NCBI RefSeq assembly: GCF_036417845.1
Contig: NC_089979.1
Location: forward strand, 20,912,458 to 20,976,457
DNA from: Apteryx mantelli
Taxonomy: Eukaryota > Chordata > Aves > Apterygiformes > Apterygidae
DNA: 64,000 nucleotides
Reading direction: 5' to 3'
Position 1 is the stretch's first letter. Every line of letters starts with the position of its first letter. A program made the position numbers and the translations under genes. Below are positions 35,849-42,954 of the stretch, one piece after another. The notes beneath the pieces are model-generated. The model was not told the origin of the DNA and did no database searches. It was given only the letters and a program-made list of their open reading frames with translations.

Positions 35849-38392
35849 ATGCCCTTCCGTGCTGCTTCAGAAGCAGCTCGGAAGCTCGCCGGACAATTAG
35901 GGTGGGCGCTGTTGACGGGCATTCGAGCCTTAGATAATGAGGTATCATCTTTGCAGCAACGAGTAAAAGATCTGGAGAAGGAGAATGGAGATTTGTGTGA
36001 TGCGAGGGCGGTAGCACAGGAGTTGATCACGAGCCAAGCTGAAAAGAGTCAGGAATTAACCCACAGGGTAGAGCGATTAGCTTTACGAATGGCTAACAAG
36101 CGCCGTGTGCGCTATGGTAAAGCCCCAGCTACAGTTGCCCAGGTGAGAGCAATAATAACTAGACCCTCCTGGGACCCGGAGGAGTGGGTTGGTAATATTT
36201 GGAGTACTTCATCTGACTCAGAGATTGAATTTGGATTAGAAGGAGAATTGGCTACTCCCCAGGTCCGACCTCTTGTGCAACTGAAGGGGGAGAGGCAAGT
36301 AGACGGGAACACAGTGGAGCAATCTAGGACATATACCCCGAAGGAATTGCGTGAGTTTTTAACTGCTTTCCAGCAGCAGCCCAGAGAGTCTTTGTTAGCC
36401 TGGTTAGTGAGAGCTTGGGATGCAGGTGCCGGATTGCTTAGTCTCGTAAGAGAGGAGCTGAATTTAATGAGCCCCTTATCAACCGATGCTCAAGTTCAGT
36501 ATTATCTTACCCAATTAACTGCTCCGCGGGACGGGGCAGGAAATATTATCGTAGCTCCAACATTATATCAATGGTTATGTGCTGCTGTGGTAGGTGCTTA
36601 TCCGTCCACCGATGAGTTAGCCGCCACAGTGGGAGCGTGGCGTACTTTGGAGGAAGGGATCAACGTGTTGCGGCAGCTAGGGGTAGCAATCGGATTAGCA
36701 GATGGAGAAGGACTGGACGGTGTGGAAATAACGCGGCAGATGAAGACCCAGTTATTAAGGGGGGCTCCAAGTGCCTTAAAGCCCTTACTATTTGGCATAG
36801 TAATGCCTGCAACTGGAACAGTGGGGGCTTTAATACACAATATAAGGGATTTGACGCTTGTTGGTGAACCAGATACTAAGCAAGCGAGAGCAGTTCGGAA
36901 TTCCAAAGGAAGAAAATTGGCAGGGACTACTAAATGGAGTGGAAAGGTAACGAGGTGGCAGATGTGGACTGATTTGCTGCAGGCAGGGGTATTATGTGAT
37001 GAGATAAATGGTCTTTCTACTGCTGACTTATTCAAGCAGTGGCAGCGGCTACCTGCTAATCAGCAATATCGAACACAGCCTACCGCCCCCCCTGCTCCAG
37101 CCACAGCGTGGAAGCTGCCGGCCAAAAGACAACGAGGGGGAGGCAGGTCCCCTGCAACACGAACGTCAGTTGCGGCTTACCATCGGGGGGACCGACGCCC
37201 TTATGTACCCTTGCGAATTCGCTGGCGCTCTGGAGGAGAAATTGCTGTGCTTGCTTTAGTAGATACTGGGGCAGAAGCTACTGTACTACATAGTGCGGTA
37301 GCTCCAGGGAAGGCCACTACCCATATATGTGGGTTGGGAGGATCAGCCACCCCAGCGAGACAGGCTGTAGTTACGTTAGCAATTGGCAAACCCCCCCCAT
37401 TTTCTGCCACTGTTTTATTAGCACCGATTCACGAGTATATCTTGGGGATCAATGTGCTACTGGGCAGAGATATTCAGACCCTGCAAGGATTGTTCTCCTT
37501 CGGAAAAAGTTCTGCGTTACCGCAGTTGCGATCCATTACTTTGATTAGAGGGTATCCAAAATGGGACCCAGTGGATCTACCAGTTCCCCCCACTGTAGTG
37601 CAAGTGAAGCAATACAGAATTCCTGGTGGGGAACAGGAGATTCAGGAAACTATAGATGCTTTATTGCATACCCAAATAATACGCCCTGCCCTGTCGGCTT
37701 TCAATAGTCCTATTTGGCCTGTTCGGAAGCCTGATGGCTCATGGCGTATGACTGTGGATTATAGGGAGCTAAATAAAGTCATCCCACCATTAGCAGTCGT
37801 AGTACCTGACATGGTAACTCTGCTGGAAGGCATAGGGAAACATCTGCAAGAATGGAAAGCTGTCATTGATTTGGCAAATGCATTCTTCTCTATCGCTATA
37901 TCCCCGCAATCGCAAAACCAATTTGCGTTTACATGGGATAATAAGCAATATACGTTTCAAGTCCTTCCTCAGGGCTATAAACATAGCCCCACTATTTGCC
38001 ACCAGATGATCTCAGCTGATCTTCCCCTCCCACTTACAGAGTGTACCATCCATCATTATATCGATGATATTTTGATAATGGGACCTTCTGAAGAACAAGT
38101 CCGTGAGCAGTTATCATTGCTGGTACAGACCCTACAGGAGTGGGGGTGGGCTGTAAACCCTAAGAAGGTACAGGGGCCGGACATCAGTGTGCAATTCTTA
38201 GGGATAGTCTGGAGGGGGCAGACGAAAGCTATCCCTGAGAAAGTGCGCAATACCATTCAACAGTACCCTGTCCCCACTACTGTGAGACAACTACAAGCTT
38301 TTTTGGGCCTTTTGGGGTTCTGGAGGACCTTTATACCCCACTTAGCATATTTAATGCGGCTGCTACAGCGTTTGACCAAAAAATGTAGCTAG
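35849..38392 (+). CDS. Gag-Pro-RT polyprotein in one open frame (ERV)
   Basis: Uninterrupted frame from within the LTR (first ATG 35477) to an amber codon at 38390; 35849 is the first ATG after the primer site and is chosen as a conservative start. Residue numbers here count from the 35477 ATG. About 125-560: Gag, with a coiled coil (about 153-205), a capsid-like block containing FQQQPRESLLAWLVRAW (298-314), and a basic Gly/Arg patch KRQRGGGR (550-557) instead of a Cys-His zinc knuckle. About 575-675: retropepsin-like protease with VDTGAE (active-site Asp 596) and ILGINVLLGRD. About 705-950: reverse transcriptase with catalytic Asp 798 (VIDLANAF), LPQGYKHSP (830-838) and YIDD (861-864). There is no slippery site or stop between gag and pol. 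Gag assembles particles, protease matures them and RT copies the RNA. RT lacks its connection and RNase H parts because of the amber codon. Confidence 0.9.
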   Translation: MPFRAASEAARKLAGQLGWALLTGIRALDNEVSSLQQRVKDLEKENGDLCDARAVAQELITSQAEKSQELTHRVERLALRMANKRRVRYGKAPATVAQVRAIITRPSWDPEEWVGNIWSTSSDSEIEFGLEGELATPQVRPLVQLKGERQVDGNTVEQSRTYTPKELREFLTAFQQQPRESLLAWLVRAWDAGAGLLSLVREELNLMSPLSTDAQVQYYLTQLTAPRDGAGNIIVAPTLYQWLCAAVVGAYPSTDELAATVGAWRTLEEGINVLRQLGVAIGLADGEGLDGVEITRQMKTQLLRGAPSALKPLLFGIVMPATGTVGALIHNIRDLTLVGEPDTKQARAVRNSKGRKLAGTTKWSGKVTRWQMWTDLLQAGVLCDEINGLSTADLFKQWQRLPANQQYRTQPTAPPAPATAWKLPAKRQRGGGRSPATRTSVAAYHRGDRRPYVPLRIRWRSGGEIAVLALVDTGAEATVLHSAVAPGKATTHICGLGGSATPARQAVVTLAIGKPPPFSATVLLAPIHEYILGINVLLGRDIQTLQGLFSFGKSSALPQLRSITLIRGYPKWDPVDLPVPPTVVQVKQYRIPGGEQEIQETIDALLHTQIIRPALSAFNSPIWPVRKPDGSWRMTVDYRELNKVIPPLAVVVPDMVTLLEGIGKHLQEWKAVIDLANAFFSIAISPQSQNQFAFTWDNKQYTFQVLPQGYKHSPTICHQMISADLPLPLTECTIHHYIDDILIMGPSEEQVREQLSLLVQTLQEWGWAVNPKKVQGPDISVQFLGIVWRGQTKAIPEKVRNTIQQYPVPTTVRQLQAFLGLLGFWRTFIPHLAYLMRLLQRLTKKCS

Positions 38393-39671
38393 TGGCAATG
38401 GACTAAAGAACATCAGCAAGCCTTCGACCTGTGCAAGGAGGCGGTGGTCCAACATTGCGAACTATTCACTCCATATGAGGGACGACCTTTCGAGCTGGAG
38501 GTAACGGTCATGGGGGATACGGTGTCTTGGGGGTTGTGGCAGCAATGTGCCCACGCAAGGCGGGAACCTATAGGTTTCTGGTCCCGTTCCCTGCAAGGGG
38601 CCACAGCAAATTATACACCTCTAGAAAAACAGCTCTTGGCTGTGGTGTGGGCTTTGCAGGATACTGAACGAGTTACAGGACGTGACCCGGTGACCGTACA
38701 CACCCCCATCCCCATTCAGGCATGGGTGACAGATGATACCATCAGGGCCCATGTGGGGGTGGCCCAAGCTGCAACTCAGTGGAAATGGAAACACTATTTA
38801 CAAGCCCGGTTTAAGGCAGGGAGAAAGGACATGAGCACCCCGCATGCAACCTTGTTAGGGGAGGTACGTTTTGAGCACATGCCTCTATTGTCAGAGCCAG
38901 AGGGGCTGCCCCCCCTTGCTCCCCCAATAGAGCCATCGCCTGTCCAAGAGGCCCCTCCTTTTGAGACGTTATCTCCTGAGCAGCAAGAGTGGGCCTGGTT
39001 TTCTGATGGCAGTGCAGTGTATTCCTGGGCAGGAGAGCGAGTGTGGCGCTCTGTAGCATATAATCCTGCCACGGATACTATCTGTTTTGCCTCAGGAACG
39101 GGATACTCAAGTCAGTGGGCTGAACTAAAGGCTGCAGCTATAGCTCTCGATGAGGGAGATGCACGCTACCTTTATATGGATAGCTGGGTAGTATACAAGG
39201 GTCTGCGAACCTGGTTACCAACATGGGCCGCTGCACAGTGGAAGATACATGATAAGGAACTCTGGGGGAGCCCCTTGTGGGAAAGGATTTGGGACATTGT
39301 GCAAACTAAAGCTCTCTCTGTGCGACATGTCAATGCCCATCAGAAGCAGGAGACCCTCGAAACTCAGCATAATACAGCAGTCGACCAGATGGCAGCTCCC
39401 TCAGAGTTAAAGCAAGCTTGGCAAGCGCATGAACGATCAGGGCATCGTGGCCCCATCACAGCTCAGGCTTGGGATCTATCACGAGGCCATCCCATGTTAG
39501 CCCTACATTGGTATAAGACAGCCCGTGCTAACTGTCCCGTTTGCATGAAGATAACAAAAGTGCCTTTCACCAGCACATATGGTCGCATCAAGCGAGGCAA
39601 ACAACCCTTTGCGACCTGGCAGGTAGATTATGTAGGCCTGTTACCCCCCCTCACAGGGGCAAAAGTATATA
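38393..39671 (+). pseudogene. pol fragment: RT connection, RNase H and N-terminal integrase
   Basis: Lies in the same register as the upstream Gag-Pro-RT frame, directly after the amber codon. It starts with the RT connection (LEKQLLAVVWALQ near 38621). RNase H follows, with its four acidic residues visible in WFSDGSAVY, SQWAELKAAAIAL, LYMDSWVVY and HNTAVDQMA. It would degrade the RNA strand of RNA-DNA hybrids. Then come the integrase HHCC zinc-binding residues (HERSGH and CPVC) and the first catalytic Asp in TWQVDYVG (Asp codon 39626-39628). The frame stops being homologous near 39669-39675 and runs into an out-of-register tail ending at 39802. Without readthrough of the amber codon it has no obvious start. 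Confidence 0.92.
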
Positions 39672-40565
39672 TTGACTGCTGCAGACACTTACACAGGCCT
39701 TATGTATGCATATCCTACCTCCCATGCGAATCAATCCTCTACTGTACGGGGCTTAGAGCAGCTCATGTATACTTATGGTATACCAAAAGAAATACAGAGT
39801 GACCAAGGTACCCACTTTGCAGGCCATGTAGTACAAGAATGGGCAAAGGACTTGGGGATCACCTGGGTCTTGCATATACCATACCACCCTCAAGCTAGTG
39901 GATTAATAGAGAGAATGAATGGCCTGCTAAAAGAACAAATTCGAAAGCTTACCACCACGCAAACCTTAAGGGGGTGGATGAGCATGCTCCCACAAGCGCT
40001 GTTTATGCTTAACAACAGGCGTGTTGGAATGCTTACTCCCTATGAGCGAGTACAAGCCAAACCGACTCTAGCAACTCCTGCTCGGATATCCGTAATGGAA
40101 GGGGGAATTGCCCCCTGCATACTCGCCTCCGGGGAGGTAGAATTCTATACACCGGAGCAACTCATGATTACTGAACAAAGGGTTATAAGCTTACATTTAA
40201 GACTTGACTGCCCTTCACAGTGTGTATGGCTGTTTACACCTTTGATACCTGTCCAAATAGCCCCACTCTTATTGACCTCTTCTCAAGATTTATCTTTCCA
40301 GGTATCCGTATCCACACCAGTGAATATTGCACAGGGAGCACCGATACTGCGAGGAATTCTGATCCACAGTGCTGGAGTGCCTCAAGTTCAGCAAACACCC
40401 TCAACACACTCTTTAGCCAGTGTGTGGATACTAACTCCTCAAAAGGAAAAGTGGCCTGGCACTGTTCTAGCAGATGGTCCAGGAGCCACTGCTCTAGTTC
40501 TTCCTGATGGTGATACTATGCCTTTCTATCTTCCCATCAACAGGTTATCACGCCGGCATCTGTAA
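39672..40565 (+). pseudogene. pol fragment: integrase catalytic core and C-terminus
   Basis: Continues integrase one register away from the upstream fragment, which implies one extra base or two missing bases at the junction. The second and third catalytic residues are Asp in QSDQGTHF (codon 39801) and Glu in GLIERMNG (codon 39909), exactly 35 residues apart as in the DD35E signature. LNNRRVGMLTPYER marks the end of the core. About 100 residues rich in beta-forming and hydrophobic residues follow (roughly 145-245 of this segment) with no motif I recognise. The segment closes with a basic, probably SH3-like C-terminal domain (EKWPGTVLADGPGATAL, then LPINRLSRR). No intact dUTPase motif was seen. 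Integrase joins viral DNA to the host genome; this copy is broken. The end overlaps the start of env. Confidence 0.9.
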
Positions 40566-40812
40566 GCTACTGTTGAGATGTTGCCTCTTGTTGACCACGA
40601 CAGATGCCGTTAATCTACAAGACCATCCAGCTTCCCATGTAAATACATGGATTTGGCTCACACGAAGATCAGCTAACCTCTCTGCTTTTTGTATTGCAGG
40701 AGGACGATCAGTGGATGATGTCTTAACTACGTGTTACATAGGTGTACCAGCTCCACTCATGGTACTACAGAGTTGTATACAAAAAAAAAAGGTATTTCTG
40801 TTACTCCCATGA
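40507..40812 (+). pseudogene. env fragment: leader and N-terminal surface subunit
   Basis: Starts at an ATG (40507) that overlaps the last 59 bases of pol, the usual arrangement for retroviral env. An internal hydrophobic stretch (LLLRCCLLL) after a basic residue could act as a signal sequence. The rest has an N-linked glycosylation site (NLS), a Trp-rich block (TWIWLTR) and cysteines as in surface subunits. The reading frame leaves the likely env register at a run of ten A bases (40781-40790) and stops at 40812. Identification rests on position and on the downstream TM motifs, because the sequence itself is too diverged to name a family. Confidence 0.72.
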
Positions 40813-41144
40813 ATTTATACAATTTGGGTATTGTTTCCCAAAAGATGACACCTTGGACTTACTCTTTTTGTATAGCTAACATGTCTAAAGCATATATTTG
40901 CTTTCGCTTTGTAAATGCTACCTCTGTTCTGCGGTATGTAACCAATACACAGTTAATTTGTAATGACACTATAAATATTGCTTATGCATCTGCTCACATT
41001 ATACTACCCTTAGGTTGGTTCCTTCTGTGTGTCACTACAGCATATACATATGTGCCAGCCAACACCACAGGTGGCCCATGCACTGTAGATTGTGTTACTT
41101 TAAGCATCCTTCCCTTTATGATGGAGCGGCGAAGGACCCCGTGA
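40731..41144 (+). pseudogene. env fragment: C-terminal surface subunit
   Basis: Downstream of the A-run (from about 40791) this register carries the surface-subunit continuation. It has glycosylation sites NMS, NAT, NDT and NTT, several cysteines, and a block LGWFLLCVTTAYTYVPAN followed by GGPC, which resembles the C-terminal surface region of gamma-type Env. It ends in a basic MERRR stretch that could be a remnant furin-type site between surface and transmembrane subunits, then at an opal codon (41142-41144). The part before about 40791 in this register is probably out of frame. Total surface subunit length (about 210 codons) is short for gamma-type Env, suggesting an internal deletion. Confidence 0.75.
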
Positions 41145-41333
41145 CATATCCTAGATGCCATTTGTAACCTCCATGTAAGTTTATTTTCTCATGCAGAAGC
41201 CTTAGGCCTATTGCTAAGCCTAGTTGGGATCCTGGGGGTGGTGGCGCATGATTGTAAATGGTTAGAGCATGTTGTCTGTGCTTTAGCTCAAGGCTTAAAT
41301 TGGACATCTAGAGCCATTGCCTCTTTTAAATAA
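41145..41333 (+). pseudogene. env fragment: N-terminal transmembrane subunit
   Basis: Follows the opal codon in the same register. It contains a hydrophobic segment EALGLLLSLVGILGVVA that fits a fusion-peptide-like region, then a helical stretch with a glycosylation site (NWTS). It stops at TAA 41331. The homologous continuation lies one register away starting near 41320, so a frameshift occurs at about 41320-41333. Confidence 0.72.
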
Positions 41334-41700
41334 AGAGTTGGGAGCAGTACGGCAAGAAACACTGCAAGACCATCTAGTGATCGACTATCTCCTACTGTGT
41401 TACAACCATGGATGTCCTGACTTTGCCAGGATGTGCTGCTTTACCATCACTGAAGAATCAGCATCTACTGAGACTGATATCAGCCACTTACAGAACATTA
41501 TCCAACATACCTGGCAGAATGGCGGAGATGCCTGGCTGGCTAATTGGTTTGGCTCCCTAAGGGGATGGCCGGGCCACCTCATACAAGGAGAACTCTTGTT
41601 TATCTTTCACATTATATTATGTTATGTTTTGATTTCATTACTTTGTAAATTCCCTTGCCCTCATACCACACGCCCTTCTGAAGACTGGAATGGCCTGTAA
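41317..41700 (+). pseudogene. env fragment: transmembrane subunit with CX6CC
   Basis: A 127-codon segment whose first codon is TTG, not a true start. It begins with a heptad-like helix (LNKELGAVRQETLQDHL). The Cys-x6-Cys-Cys motif follows (Cys 33, 40 and 41 of the segment), which in gamma-type Env links TM covalently to the surface subunit. Then come a Trp-rich membrane-proximal region (WLANWFGSLRGW), one membrane-spanning helix (about 92-110, ELLFIFHIILCYVLISLLC) and a short cytoplasmic tail. It ends 25 bases before the 3' LTR. The family role is membrane fusion at entry; this copy is disconnected from its surface subunit by a frameshift and an opal codon. Confidence 0.88.
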
Positions 41701-41715
41701 CTAGCTTTCCATCGC

Positions 41716-41725
41716 GGGGGTGGAG
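41716..41725 (+). promoter_or_regulatory. polypurine tract
   Basis: GGGGGTGGAG lies immediately before the TG of the 3' LTR, the position required for plus-strand priming. One T interrupts the purines. Confidence 0.8.
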
Positions 41726-42144
41726 TGTATGGGAAAGTGCGGAAGAATGTCGAGGAGACAGGCGATGGAAGCTAGCCAGACCGTTCCGTGGGAAAAGGAG
41801 CATCAACAGGACATGTTGACCCATAGCCATGTAGCTGGGCCTGTGCCAGTGTGGTGTGCACCTGGGCTTTGACTCGAGATTAACGATGAGCTCAATGTGC
41901 CCACTGCGCGTGTGTGTAGTACACAAAAAACACGTATAGTGCCCCCCCGGCGTTCCTCGCCATGGACTGACGCTTAGCGGTGCCAGGGACTCTCCCGCTC
42001 CTTTATTGCCTCGATCGGGAAATCGCCGGGAACCCCCGCTCAGACGCAGAGGTAATAAACGCTCAGCATCGACCTTAGTGTGCCTTGTGTTTGTGTGTCT
42101 GTCCCTGCCAGGAGTCCAGGCGTCGCCCCCGCCGGACCCTTACA
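41726..42144 (+). repeat. 3' LTR
   Basis: A 419-bp copy of the terminal repeat, beginning TGTATGGG and ending CTTACA. It differs from the 5' copy by 11 transitions and no indels. AATAAA is at 42054-42059 with the GT-rich downstream element. It would provide the 3' end of viral transcripts and could also act as a promoter into downstream host DNA. Confidence 0.97.
42054..42059 (+). terminator. polyadenylation signal in 3' LTR
   Basis: AATAAA with a GT-rich element about 30 bases downstream. It is the expected processing site for proviral transcripts. Confidence 0.8.
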
Positions 42145-42149
42145 GTCAT
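42145..42149. repeat. target-site duplication, right copy
   Basis: GTCAT directly after the 3' LTR matches the left copy exactly, so the two LTRs belong to one insertion event and no recombination between different proviruses has swapped the flanks. Confidence 0.93.
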
Positions 42150-42481
42150 ACTCACTGGTTCCTTTGAAGAATCTTAGTAGTTGTATGAAAACTGGTTTTT
42201 TTTTTCCCTGCAGTACATATAGTAATGATTCTTCTCTACTTGATCAGATTTATTCTTGTTTTTACCAATATTATTACTCTTTATTACAGTGTAGATCAAT
42301 TTGGCTAGTACAGAAGATGGATATACTATATGTACTATATGTATCATATTAATATATCCATAGTCTGTAGTAGAATGCTTAAATATATGGGACTATTATT
42401 CCTATTATTACAGACTAGATGAATATACAACACAAATAATACTTTGGCAATTTTATATCCTGACCATATGGTATTTGCCTA

Positions 42482-42495
42482 AGTTGTTGTTGTTG

Positions 42496-42527
<32 letters not shown>
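42482..42527. repeat. (TTG)n(TTA)n trinucleotide repeat
   Basis: A compound triplet repeat: about six TTG units followed by about nine TTA units. Confidence 0.92.
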
Positions 42528-42529
<2 letters not shown>

Positions 42530-42920
42530 TTTTAAGACCACTCTTCTTTACACTTCTGCTTAGGACAAATCTTCATATTCGTCACCTGTAGAAAAAGGCT
42601 CTGCTAAGGAGAGGTCCTGCACAGTAAACAGTAAATAGCAATGAAAAAAAATCTTTTTTTTTTTTTTGTAGGACTCACCTTTTCTGAGTTCTCTTATTTC
42701 ACTTTAATTATTTATTAGCCCCTAACATATTTTTTGAAGCCCCCTGGGTCTGTTGGATCCTTCTGGTCATTTTTTAAACTCTTTTCTGGTATTGTGAAAT
42801 GAACCTGAGTAAAATTGAAGTAAATATAGAAGTAGATGAAGTAAAATTGTAAAACTTTTTCTTGGAAGTGAGAGCATCCAAAAATATCAAAAGACTCTTT
42901 ACCCCTCATTCTTTTTTAAA

Positions 42921-42954
42921 GATAATAATAATGATGATGATAATAATAATAAAA
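42921..42954. repeat. (ATA/ATG)n trinucleotide repeat
   Basis: A short interrupted triplet repeat of ATA and ATG units. Confidence 0.8.

Larger units (their letters stand above)
35197..42144 (+). mobile_element. endogenous retrovirus, complete provirus, class III-like with gamma-type env
   Basis: A 6948-bp provirus with order LTR, tRNA-Ser primer site, gag, pro, RT, RNase H, integrase, env, polypurine tract, LTR, flanked by GTCAT duplications. The LTRs have equal length (419 bp) and differ at 11 positions, all transitions, 7 of them CpG to TG or CA. The 5-bp duplication, tRNA-Ser primer and lack of a Cys-His box in Gag point to class III (ERV-L/HERV-S-like) affinity. The env TM subunit, by contrast, has a CX6CC motif as in gammaretroviruses. 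Breaks visible: an amber codon in pol (38390), a frameshift in integrase (about 39669-39675), and two frameshifts and an opal codon in env. It is therefore defective for pol and env. Gag, protease and the RT core remain open. Class assignment is inference; a tree of RT would settle it. Confidence 0.97.

Noticed and set aside
36598..37035. Minus-strand open frames within the provirus
   Set aside because: Shadows of the Gag-Pro-RT frame with no independent motif.
39990..40565. Possible dUTPase domain at the end of pol
   Set aside because: Position would fit ERV-L, but none of the five dUTPase motifs could be seen, so it was kept only as a question in the findings.
42080..42352. 90-codon frame starting in the 3' LTR and running into flanking DNA
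   Set aside because: It spans the provirus-host junction and has no motif. It is an accidental fusion frame.
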